Assembly: GCF_003351145.1 (NCBI RefSeq)
Contig: NZ_QQSV01000004.1
Coordinates: forward strand, 1-64,000
Source: Meiothermus sp. QL-1
Lineage (GTDB): Bacteria > Deinococcota > Deinococci > Deinococcales > Thermaceae
Length of the DNA: 64,000 nt
Direction: 5' to 3'
The notes beneath the pieces were generated by a model. That model did not search any database. It had not been told where the DNA came from and saw nothing but the letters and a program-made list of their open reading frames with translations. Below, in pieces: positions 33,479 to 42,505 of this stretch (position 1 is its first letter; every line of letters starts with the position of its first letter). The translations under genes and the position numbers were made by a program.

Positions 33479-34614
33479 AGCTTGTGGAAGTGCACGTAAT
33501 CCAGACCGTGGCCCCCAGCAACCTGAACCGGGACGACACGGGAAGCCCCAAGGACGCCCTCTTTGGCGGGTACCGCCGGGCCCGCATCTCCAGCCAGGCC
33601 CAGAAGCGGGCGGTGCGGGTGGCTTTTAGAGATGGACTCGTTGGGCAGTTTAGCCCCACTGACCTAGCTGTAAGGACCCAAAGGTTGATAAGAGAAAGCC
33701 TCGTGCCGATTTTGAAAAGCCGAGGAATAACGGAGGACGATGCACTCATAGCCTCGAAGAAGCTTTTGGAGGTGTTGAAAAAGAAGGATGGTTCCTTCTT
33801 CAAGAAGGACGAGCCAGAGCAAACTTCGTACCTGCTTTTCGTAGGCAATGTAGAAGTAGAGAAATTGGCTGATCTTGTTCAGCGTGAGCTCGCAGTGCTT
33901 CTGAGGGATGCCCTTTCAGACAAGACAAAGAAGCAGTTGTTTAATGACTTGGAAGGTATTCTGAACGGAGGCAAGGCCGTAGATCTGGCCCTCTTTGGCC
34001 GCATGCTGGCCGACCGGCCCGAGCTGGGGGTGGACGCCGCCGCCCAGGTGGCCCACGCCATCTCCACCCACAAGGTGGACCGGGAGTTTGACTTCTACAC
34101 CGCTGTGGACGACCTCAACCCCAAGGAGGAAACCGGGGCGGGGATGATGGGGGATGTGGAGTTCTACTCCGCCACCCTGTACCGCTACGCCGTGGTGAAC
34201 CTGGAGAAGCTCCTGGAAAACCTCCAAGGGGACAAAGACCTGGCCCTCAAGGGCACCCTGGCCTTCCTGGAAGCCTTCGCCCTCACCCTGCCCACCGGCA
34301 AGCAAAACAGCTTTGCTGCCCACAACCCCCCCCTCTTCCTGGCCTTCCGCGCCGGGAAGGGCCTGCCCCGGAACCTGGCCACGGCCTTTGAGCGCCCCAT
34401 CCGCCCCCAGGAGGACAAACCCCTTTCCGCCCTTTCGGTGGAGGCCTTGGTCAAGGAGTGGGAGAAGTTTGACCGGGTCTTTGGCCCCCTGAAGCCTGAG
34501 TGGAAGGGGGCCCTGAACCTCACGGAAGGGAATACGGGCAGCCTGAAAGTGGTGGAGAGCCTGGCTGACCTCAAAGCGGACGTAGAAAAGGCCCTGCAAG
34601 ACCTATTAGGGTAA
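33475..34614 (+). CDS. cas7e: Cascade backbone subunit Cas7e (Cse4/CasC)
   Basis: 379 residues. The opening MKLVEVHVIQTVAPSNLNRDDTGSPK and GGYRRARISSQAQKRAVR, then VDAAAQVAHAISTHKVDREFDFYTAVDDL and GMMGDVEFYSATLYRYAVVNLE, identify Cas7e, six copies of which bind the crRNA. The stretch encoding about residues 53-165 (33630-33970) is visibly AT-richer: three consecutive 60-base lines count 47-48% GC against roughly 70% on either side, and codons such as AGA, ATA and TTG appear. This suggests a recombined segment in an otherwise vertical gene. Frame is intact. Confidence 0.96.
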   Translation: MKLVEVHVIQTVAPSNLNRDDTGSPKDALFGGYRRARISSQAQKRAVRVAFRDGLVGQFSPTDLAVRTQRLIRESLVPILKSRGITEDDALIASKKLLEVLKKKDGSFFKKDEPEQTSYLLFVGNVEVEKLADLVQRELAVLLRDALSDKTKKQLFNDLEGILNGGKAVDLALFGRMLADRPELGVDAAAQVAHAISTHKVDREFDFYTAVDDLNPKEETGAGMMGDVEFYSATLYRYAVVNLEKLLENLQGDKDLALKGTLAFLEAFALTLPTGKQNSFAAHNPPLFLAFRAGKGLPRNLATAFERPIRPQEDKPLSALSVEALVKEWEKFDRVFGPLKPEWKGALNLTEGNTGSLKVVESLADLKADVEKALQDLLG

Positions 34615-34628
34615 GGAGGAGGCAATGT

Positions 34629-35288
34629 ATGCCTACCCTTCTCCTTAGACTCCAGGGTCCCATGCAGTCCTGGGGCACCCGGAGCCGCTTTGACTACCGG
34701 GATACCTGGCCCTACCCCACCAAGAGCGGGGTCTTGGGGCTTTTGGCCGCCGCCTTGGGCCGGGACCGCAAGGAAGACATCTCCGACCTGGCCGCCCTGC
34801 GCATGGGGGTGCGGGTGGACCGGAGGGGCGTGCTCAAGGTGGATTACCAGACCGCCCAGGGGGTCCTGAACTCAGAACAGAGCAAAACCCGAGACGTGCA
34901 GAGCTGGCGGTACTACCTTTCGGACGCTGCCTTCCTGGTGGGCCTGGAAGGGGACGCGGGTCTGCTGAAAGGGGCCCACCAGGCGCTCCTCAACCCCAGG
35001 TTTGCCCTTTACCTGGGGCGCAAGGGGTACGCGCCCAGCCCACCCCCCTACCTCCCCGATGGCCTGCGGGAAGAACCCCTGGAAATAGCCCTCCGCGCCT
35101 ACCCCTACCTGTTCCCCCAAAGGCCCAAGGAGGACCTGCTTCTGGTCCTCGAGGCGGAGCAAGGCCGCCTGGTGTACGACCAGCCCATTGCCCCCTTCGC
35201 CGAGCGGCGCTTTGGGGCCAGGTACGTGGAGGAAAAACTCCTTGGCAAGGAGGAGGTTCCCCTCAGGGAGGAAGCCCATGTGGGTTAG
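34629..35288 (+). CDS. cas5e: Cascade subunit Cas5e (CasD)
   Basis: 219 residues. MPTLLLRLQGPMQSWGTRSRFDYRDTWPYPTKSGVLGLLAAALG is the Cas5e signature, with the Trp-Gly turn after the first strand. It caps the 5' handle of the crRNA. ATG 34629 is used because the overlapping ATG five bases upstream is out of frame. Ends inside the start of cas6e (11-base overlap). Confidence 0.96.
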   Translation: MPTLLLRLQGPMQSWGTRSRFDYRDTWPYPTKSGVLGLLAAALGRDRKEDISDLAALRMGVRVDRRGVLKVDYQTAQGVLNSEQSKTRDVQSWRYYLSDAAFLVGLEGDAGLLKGAHQALLNPRFALYLGRKGYAPSPPPYLPDGLREEPLEIALRAYPYLFPQRPKEDLLLVLEAEQGRLVYDQPIAPFAERRFGARYVEEKLLGKEEVPLREEAHVG

Positions 35289-35898
35289 CAAGCTGGTGCT
35301 CAACCTGCGCTCCAAAGCCGCCCGCAGGGACCTGGCCAACCCCTACCAGATGCACCGCACCCTCTCCAAAGCGGTGTCCCAGGCCCTAAAGGAGGGGAAG
35401 GAGCGGCTCCTTTGGCGCCTCGAGCCCACCCGGGGCCTGGAAGCCCCCGTGGTCCTGGTCCAGACCCTCACCGAGCCCGACTGGAGCGTTCTGGAAAAGG
35501 ACTACGCCGAGGTCTTTCCCCCTAAGCCCTTCAACCCCGTTTTGCAGGAAGGCCAGGTGTTGCGCTTCCGCCTCCGCGCCAACCCCAGCAAGCGGGCCAA
35601 AGACCGGGGGGAAAGGGTGGCCCTCAAGACGCCCGCGGAGAAAATCTCCTGGCTTGAGCGCAAGCTGGCGGAAGGGGGCTTCCGCCTCCACACGAACGAG
35701 GAAGAAGGGCCCATGGTTCGCATCCTCCAAGATAACTTTCTGGAAGTGCGCAAGTCTGGCCACCTCATTCAGGTGCAGGCGGTGCTCTTTGAAGGCACGC
35801 TGAAAGTGGTGAACCCAGAGGAGGCCCTCCAGGCCCTCTCCAGGGGCATCGGGCCCGGAAAGGCCCTGGGGCTTGGCCTGCTTTCCCTCAGGCCGTAG
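35278..35898 (+). CDS. cas6e: CRISPR RNA endonuclease Cas6e (Cse3/CasE)
   Basis: 206 residues. MWVSKLVLNL at the start and NPYQMHRTLSKAV put His at residue 26, the position of the catalytic His known for Thermus Cas6e. The C-terminal glycine-rich loop SRGIGPGKALGLGLLSLRP is the RNA-binding feature of RAMP proteins. It cuts the repeat hairpin of the pre-crRNA and stays in Cascade. The ATG at 35278 overlaps cas5e. Confidence 0.96.
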   Translation: MWVSKLVLNLRSKAARRDLANPYQMHRTLSKAVSQALKEGKERLLWRLEPTRGLEAPVVLVQTLTEPDWSVLEKDYAEVFPPKPFNPVLQEGQVLRFRLRANPSKRAKDRGERVALKTPAEKISWLERKLAEGGFRLHTNEEEGPMVRILQDNFLEVRKSGHLIQVQAVLFEGTLKVVNPEEALQALSRGIGPGKALGLGLLSLRP

Positions 35899-35906
35899 GA
35901 GGCTTC

Positions 35907-36875
35907 ATGCCACCGGTGCCCAACACCCGCAACCTCAAGGAGCTACCCAAGTTCCGGGATGGGCTCTCCTACCTCTACGTGGAGCACGCCTTCATTGAGC
36001 AAGAGGCCCAGGGCATCGGCATCTATACCCAAGAGGGCCTGACCCTGGTGCCGGTGGCGGCCCTGGGGGTGCTCTTTCTGGGCCCCGGCACCCGCATCAC
36101 CCACGCGGCCATCCGGGCCCTGGCCGGCAACGGCTGCACGGTGGCCTGGATTGGGGAGGGCTTTGCCCGCTTTTACGCCCAGGGCCTGGGGGATACCCGA
36201 AGCGCCCTCAGGCTCCAGCGCCAGGCCAGGGCCTGGGCCGACCCAAAGCTCCACCTGGAGGTGGTCTTCCGCCTCTACCAAAAGCGTTTCAAGGAGCCCC
36301 TGCCCAAGGACCTCAGCCTGGAACAGGTGCGGGGGCTGGAGGGGGTACGGGTACGGTCGGCCTATGCCCGCTGGAGCCAGGAGACCGGGGTACCCTGGCA
36401 CGGCCGGAGCTACGACCGCCGGAACTGGGCCTCTTCCGACCCGATAAACCGGGCGCTCTCTGCTGGAGCGGCCTATCTCTATGGGCTGGCCCATGCCGCC
36501 ATTGTGAGCAGCGGGTTTAGCCCCGCCCTGGGCTTCATCCACGTGGGCCGGCTCCTTTCCTTCGTTTACGATGTGGCCGACCTCTACAAAACCGAGGTCC
36601 TGGTGCCGGCCGCCTTTCTCACGGTGGCGGAGTCAGACCTCGAGGTGGAGCGCCGCATACGGCAGAAGCTTCGGGAACGCATCCTGGAGGAGCGTCTTTT
36701 AGAGCGCATGGTGGGAGACTTACTGGACCTCTTCAAGGGGTTGGGCCTGCCCGAGGAGGAAGAGGACGAAGAAGACCCCACCCGTCCCGGAGGGCTTTGG
36801 GACCCCGCAGGAGAGGTGGAGGGCGGGGTGGCCTATGGTGGTGATGATCCTGGAGAAAGTGCCGAAGAGTCTTAG
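35907..36875 (+). CDS. cas1: CRISPR integrase Cas1 (type I-E)
   Basis: 322 residues. LSYLYVEHAFIEQEAQGIGIYT near the start, GVRVRSAYARWSQETGVPWHGRSYDRRNWASSDPINRALSAGAAYLYGLAHAAIVSSGFSPALGFIHVGRLLSFVYDVADLYKTEV holds the metal residues (Glu/His/Asp). The C-terminal tail from about 285 is acidic, Gly- and Pro-rich and unlike the core; it is encoded partly within the cas2 overlap. Works with Cas2 to insert new spacers at the leader end. Complete, so adaptation should be possible. Confidence 0.96.
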   Translation: MPPVPNTRNLKELPKFRDGLSYLYVEHAFIEQEAQGIGIYTQEGLTLVPVAALGVLFLGPGTRITHAAIRALAGNGCTVAWIGEGFARFYAQGLGDTRSALRLQRQARAWADPKLHLEVVFRLYQKRFKEPLPKDLSLEQVRGLEGVRVRSAYARWSQETGVPWHGRSYDRRNWASSDPINRALSAGAAYLYGLAHAAIVSSGFSPALGFIHVGRLLSFVYDVADLYKTEVLVPAAFLTVAESDLEVERRIRQKLRERILEERLLERMVGDLLDLFKGLGLPEEEEDEEDPTRPGGLWDPAGEVEGGVAYGGDDPGESAEES

Positions 36876-37191
36876 GGGAGAGCTGACCCGCTGGCTCCTG
36901 GAGGTGGACACTGGGGTATTCGTGGGCCGCCTGAGCGCCACCGTGAGGGAGCTTCTGTGGGAAAAAGTGGTGCAAAAGGCCGGGGAAGGCCGGTGCGCCA
37001 TGGTCTGGCGTACCAATAACGAGCAAGGCTTTTCCCTTAAGCTCCACAACCACCCGGACCGCACCCTGCAGGACTTTGATGGTATAGTGTTAGTAACTGT
37101 GCGCAACGCCGAGGCCATGCAAAAGGCGGAAAAGCTAAAGCGCATGTCCAAGGCCTTGCGCGGGGATCTTGACAAGAAAACCCCGGACTAG
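36835..37191 (+). CDS. cas2: Cas2, type I-E
   Basis: 118 residues beginning MVVMILEKVPKSLRGELTRWLLEVDTGVFVG, the type I-E Cas2 opening, with WEKVVQKAGEGRCAMVWRTNNEQGFSLKLHNH following. The C-terminal extension (about 90-118) is basic. It overlaps cas1 by 41 bases; an internal ATG nine bases later is an alternative start. The stop is 57 bases before the first CRISPR repeat. Confidence 0.95.
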   Translation: MVVMILEKVPKSLRGELTRWLLEVDTGVFVGRLSATVRELLWEKVVQKAGEGRCAMVWRTNNEQGFSLKLHNHPDRTLQDFDGIVLVTVRNAEAMQKAEKLKRMSKALRGDLDKKTPD

Positions 37192-37248
37192 TTCCGAAAA
37201 AGATACTTAGCGGGGGGTCAGAGGGGATTTTTGCCGTCTGGGTCATGT
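37192..37248 (+). promoter_or_regulatory. CRISPR leader (short)
   Basis: The 57 bases between the cas2 stop and repeat 1 must hold the leader end. Present are GATACT (37202-37207), a purine-rich run AGCGGGGGGTCAGAGGGG, and TTTTTGCCGTCTGGGTCAT directly before the repeat. No IHF-like site was seen. TTGACA (37169-37174) inside cas2 is too far (27 bases) from GATACT to be a clear partner, so the array promoter is uncertain. Confidence 0.55.
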
Positions 37249-40200
37249 GTAGTCCCCACACGCGTGGGGATGGACCGCGGACCCCCGGCATCATCGAGGG
37301 GGGGAGCATGTAGTCCCCACACGCGTGGGGATGGACCGTTGCCGAACCCCGAACCGTCCACCATAGCTACGTAGTCCCCACACGCGTGGGGATGGACCGA
37401 CTCCGGTTTTCGCTTGTACCCCCACGCCATACGTAGTCCCCACACGCGTGGGGATGGACCGGGCTATAGCCGCCGCGGCAGCAGGGGGGATGTAGTCCCC
37501 ACACGCGTGGGGATGGACCGGGCGCTGTTGAAGAACCTCGGTGCGATTCATTGTAGTCCCCACACGCGTGGGGATGGACCGTAGGGCCCTAGCCGCAAGG
37601 GGAGTAGCGTGGAGTAGTCCCCACACGCGTGGGGATGGACCGAAACCACGTCCAGGACGATAGAAGAGGTTGCGGTAGTCCCCACACGCGTGGGGATGGA
37701 CCGGACGGGTACGTGTCGAATTTTTGGCGGGCCATGTAGTCCCCACACGCGTGGGGATGGACCGGGGAAAATGCGAAACTCCTCAGGGGGCGACCCCGTA
37801 GTCCCCACACGCGTGGGGATGGACCGAAACCACGTCCAGGACGATAGAAGAGGTTGCGGTAGTCCCCACACGCGTGGGGATGGACCGGACGGGTACGTGT
37901 CGAATTTTTGGCGGGCCATGTAGTCCCCACACGCGTGGGGATGGACCGGTGGACGCGCGCTTCCTGGACCCGGCGTATTTGTAGTCCCCACACGCGTGGG
38001 GATGGACCAGATGCGCGCGATGAAGGGCCTGGCCACCAGGCGTAGTCCCCACACGCGTGGGGATGGACCTATGAGGCCGAGTTTGTCGAGGCCGGCGGGG
38101 CAGTAGTCCCCACACGCGTGGGGATGGACCGACTGGGGCTGGCCGGGCCTGAAGGCGGTCTGGGTAGTCCCCACACGCGTGGGGATGGACCGCCTTTCGC
38201 TTCACCTTCTCCTCAAGGGCCTGCCGTAGTCCCCACACGCGTGGGGATGGACCGGTCCACGCGCTGTAGATGATTTTTCTCAACGAGTAGTCCCCACACG
38301 CGTGGGGATGGACCGTGGGGCGGGTTGGGCGTCGTCGGTTTCGCCGTCGTAGTCCCCACACGCGTGGGGATGGACCGAGAGGGCGAGCCATCGGCCATCG
38401 CTGCCGTAGCGTAGTCCCCACACGCGTGGGGATGGACCGAGGGCGTCGTCTACCTCCCGCCACTCCGGGCTGTAGTCCCCACACGCGTGGGGATGGACCG
38501 CTGCCCAAACCTTACCTGAATGTTCCGCCACAGTAGTCCCCACACGCGTGGGGATGGACCGCCGAACCCTGATAGTCCGTCAGCGTGGGACGGGTAGTCC
38601 CCACACGCGTGGGGATGGACCGACCCGAGCGGCTAGGCGGGTTATCCCGATTCCGTAGTCCCCACACGCGTGGGGATGGACCTGGGTGCTGAGTCGCCCG
38701 GCCTGTACCTCGACCGTAGTCCCCACACGCGTGGGGATGGACCGCCATCGACTATTCCCCCAGCGCGGCCCTCACGGTAGTCCCCACACGCGTGGGGATG
38801 GACCGCTGGCCCGGCTGTATGCTGTAGGGCCCGAACCCGTAGTCCCCACACGCGTGGGGATGGACCGGATTTTGCCGATGAGCATGAGCATAAACCCCTG
38901 TAGTCCCCACACGCGTGGGGATGGACCGTCCTCCTCGAGGGCGCGCGCAATGGTCTTGCCGTAGTCCCCACACGCGTGGGGATGGACCGGGCAATCCGGC
39001 TCAGTCGGGGTAAGGAGTTGCCGTAGTCCCCACACGCGTGGGGATGGACCGCGGGCGAGGCCGCCGGCGAGATTGACCTTCCCGTAGTCCCCACACGCGT
39101 GGGGATGGACCGCGACCTCGTCGGGGGCCCGCTGGATGCTCCGCGTAGTCCCCACACGCGTGGGGATGGACCGGAAGTCCGAGGTATACCGCATCCTAAG
39201 GGCCCGTAGTCCCCACACGCGTGGGGATGGACCGAAACCGTCCTCCTCCTCCCGCCGGTGGGCAAGGTAGTCCCCACACGCGTGGGGATGGACCGCTGCG
39301 CCTGGCCGTTTTCAGCACCACTCACCACCGTAGTCCCCACACGCGTGGGGATGGACCGTCCCCAGAACGCCTGTTATGAGCGTGGCCCAAGTAGTCCCCA
39401 CACGCGTGGGGATGGACCGCCTGGTCCTGGCAACCCGCAAGGAGGAGCAGTGTAGTCCCCACACGCGTGGGGATGGACCAGCGACGTGTATCGCATTCTG
39501 AGGGCCCACCTAGTAGTCCCCACACGCGTGGGGATGGACCGCCCTGGACCTCATCGCACATCTGGGCGGCCACGTAGTCCCCACACGCGTGGGGATGGAC
39601 CGTGCTCGGCTCGAGCGGTCTCGTGCTCGGCTCGAGTAGTCCCCACACGCGTGGGGATGGACCGTATATCGGCCATGGTAGGCATCTCGCCATCGTCGTA
39701 GTCCCCACACGCGTGGGGATGGACCGGTCAACGTTCTGCTCGTAGAGCTCCTGCTTCTCGTAGTCCCCACACGCGTGGGGATGGACCGCGCAGCGGCAGC
39801 GATGTTGAGACTGGCCACCAGTAGTCCCCACACGCGTGGGGATGGACCGGTTGCGCACCAGATTAACTTCCGGCTGCAACAGTAGTCCCCACACGCGTGG
39901 GGATGGACCTCGCTCGCTCGTAAAGCTCTCTAGAGCGAGCGAGTAGTCCCCACACGCGTGGGGATGGACCTTGGGCTACGGGTCCTCAATCGTGCCGGTA
40001 TGGGTAGTCCCCACACGCGTGGGGATGGACCGGCTGGCCCCCGGCGTGGTGTTTAAGAAGAATAGTAGTCCCCACACGCGTGGGGATGGACCGCCTCAAC
40101 CGCAACTAGTCAACGAGCCCTCGGCGTAGTCCCCACACGCGTGGGGATGGACCGACGCTTCCGCCCCCTTTGCCGCGCCTTCGCATGTAGTCCCCACACG

Positions 40201-41988
40201 CGTGGGGATGGACCGGCATCCTCATAGCGTAGCCGCACGTGCTCATCGTAGTCCCCACACGCGTGGGGATGGACCGATTTCCGTCATTTCGCTCCTCCTC
40301 TGTTTTGGGTAGTCCCCACACGCGTGGGGATGGACCGGCTTCGATAGTTGGTCTTCTCCCGTTACTTTGCGTAGTCCCCACACGCGTGGGGATGGACCTA
40401 TGTCTCTCTGGACGAGCTGTAAACGGGTGAGGTAGTCCCCACACGCGTGGGGATGGACCGGAGACCATCTGGTTCAGCCCGCACTGCCTGGACGTAGTCC
40501 CCACACGCGTGGGGATGGACCTCCTCGCGTCTGCGGTTTTTCTCTCGTCCATGGCGTAGTCCCCACACGCGTGGGGATGGACCGGGTCAGGGGAAATCAA
40601 CGATAGATGCCGCGTCCGTAGTCCCCACACGCGTGGGGATGGACCTCTCGTTAGCGACCGCCTGCACCCGCGCCGGGAGTAGTCCCCACACGCGTGGGGA
40701 TGGACCGAATAGGGCGGGGAAAGCACTCCAACCCTGGCTGTAGTCCCCACACGCGTGGGGATGGACCGCCCTCGGCAGCGCTTGGATGGCCGCCAGGTTG
40801 GTAGTCCCCACACGCGTGGGGATGGACCTCTACGCCGAGCGGCTGTGGGGCACGCTGGGCAGTAGTCCCCACACGCGTGGGGATGGACCTCTTGCCCCGG
40901 CAGACCAGTGCTCGACAAGCTCGTAGTCCCCACACGCGTGGGGATGGACCGCGGTCGGAGGCCGTCGGGGACGCGATTTGGCCGTAGTCCCCACACGCGT
41001 GGGGATGGACCGGGGTATTCGCGGCTAGAGAAAAATCAGTTATAGTAGTCCCCACACGCGTGGGGATGGACCGGGCATGGGGCCCCAAACCAACCGCGAC
41101 CATCCGTAGTCCCCACACGCGTGGGGATGGACCGCGCGTCCCGCATATCGCCCCGGTCGGCCCCGCGTAGTCCCCACACGCGTGGGGATGGACCCTGAGT
41201 AGGGCAATAAAGAGAAAACCAGTCCCAGTAGTCCCCACACGCGTGGGGATGGACCGAACCTCCGCCAACATCCCCTCCGCCTGTCCGTGTAGTCCCCACA
41301 CGCGTGGGGATGGACCTCCGAGGTATACCGCATCCTGAGGGCTCACCTCGTAGTCCCCACACGCGTGGGGATGGACCGCGCTGGACCTGCGGCAACTGGC
41401 TACCCAGGCCGTAGTCCCCACACGCGTGGGGATGGACCGCCCTCGGCCGGGCCGACCGGGCCGACAAAGGCGTAGTCCCCACACGCGTGGGGATGGACCA
41501 TTGGGCCACGGCCCGGTCGTGCCGAACCAACACGTAGTCCCCACACGCGTGGGGATGGACCGCCCTCCTGCAAGGGCGGCCGCACGCCTGGCAGTAGTCC
41601 CCACACGCGTGGGGATGGACCGCAGCTCTGCAAAGGCCCGACCACGACCCCGGGGTAGTCCCCACACGCGTGGGGATGGACCGAGGGCAGAATCATTGAG
41701 CTAATCAACCTAGCCGTAGTCCCCACACGCGTGGGGATGGACCAGTAGCGGTACTCCCTGGCCTGCAACAGCTCGCGTAGTCCCCACACGCGTGGGGATG
41801 GACCGTGAAGCGCCAGGGCCTCGAGGCCCGGGTTATAGTAGTCCCCACACGCGTGGGGATGGACCGCCCCCCCATGCCCACACGAAGCCCGGCCTTGTGT
41901 AGTCCCCACACGCGTGGGGATGGACCGTCCTGACCGGTAGGCAGGCAGGGGTGCCCAACGTAGTCCCCACACGCGTGGGGATGGACCT
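37249..41988 (+). CRISPR. Type I-E CRISPR array, 78 repeats and 77 spacers
   Basis: Repeat starts were counted by hand from 37249 to 41960, giving 78. The repeat is 28 invariant bases, starting GTAGTCCCCA and ending GGGGATGGACC around the palindrome CCCCACACGCGTGGGG, plus a 29th base that is G in 62 and T, A or C in 16. No mismatch was seen in the 28 bases, even in the last repeat. Spacers are mostly 32-33 bases (period 61-62), with exceptions of 30 (after 37433), 31 (after 41534) and 34 (after 39267). Orientation follows the cas genes, with the leader at the left. Two spacers are duplicated (37643-37735 equals 37827-37919). Confidence 0.99.
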
Positions 41989-42022
41989 GCCCGCTTTGGG
42001 AATTTTTTGTAGGGTATTGGGT

Positions 42023-42439
42023 GTGCTCTACTACCAGTGGCTCGCCTTAGTGTTGTGGTTTGGGCTGGCACTAGCCCACCCCTTTCAGGGTAGCGGGGGA
42101 TATGTGGAAGGACAGGTGGATTTCGAACCCAACGACGCCCCACCTCGCGCTGGCGTGCCCACCGTGGCTTGGATTGAGTACATCCGCATTGGCGGAAAAC
42201 ACTTCAACCCCCGTGACTGTTTTTGCACCTTGATGTTTTACCAAGGGCAGGTTAGCGCTCGAGTACAGCCCGATGCCCAGATACGAATGCAATTCAACCC
42301 CCGCACGGGCCGCGTGGAGGGGGTGGTGCTGTTTCCCAAACCTGGGCCCTACTTCCTAGTGCTGCTTGGCCGCCCCTTGCCCGGCCGGCCGCTGCCGCCT
42401 TTTATTATGCAAAGCATCATTCAGGTTCTGCCGCGTTAA
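42023..42439 (+). CDS. Secreted protein of unknown function
   Basis: 138 residues from a GTG at 42023; the frame is open upstream into the last CRISPR repeat, but that part is shadow. The N-terminus LYYQWLALVLWFGLALAHP is a signal peptide. The mature part contains YVEGQVDFEPNDAPPRAGVP, RDCFCTLMFYQGQVSARVQPDAQIRMQF and a hydrophobic end. Beta-rich in appearance, no family recognised. It lies only about 34 bases after the array, so read-through from the CRISPR transcript may reach it. Confidence 0.6.
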   Translation: MLYYQWLALVLWFGLALAHPFQGSGGYVEGQVDFEPNDAPPRAGVPTVAWIEYIRIGGKHFNPRDCFCTLMFYQGQVSARVQPDAQIRMQFNPRTGRVEGVVLFPKPGPYFLVLLGRPLPGRPLPPFIMQSIIQVLPR

Positions 42440-42505
42440 ACTGTGGGCCCATTCAGGCTGTGCACGGCCCTTCAGGGCATAATAGGCTCACACAGGGAGG
42501 CTAAG

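Noticed and set aside
36719-37053. Minus-strand open frames opposite cas1 and cas2
   Set aside because: Their codon usage and lack of motifs mark them as shadows; the plus-strand genes carry full family signatures.
37169-37207. TTGACA in cas2 as -35 box of the CRISPR promoter
   Set aside because: The nearest -10-like sequence (GATACT) is 27 bases away, too far for a normal promoter.
28690-41988. Possible self-targeting spacers against this window
   Set aside because: A visual check found no clear match, but a full search was not possible, so no claim is made.
37291-42143. Long open frames on both strands with repeated SPRVWGL and SIPTRVGT motifs in the array
   Set aside because: They are translations of the CRISPR repeat and spacers, not proteins; repeated 'domains' come from the 61-base period.
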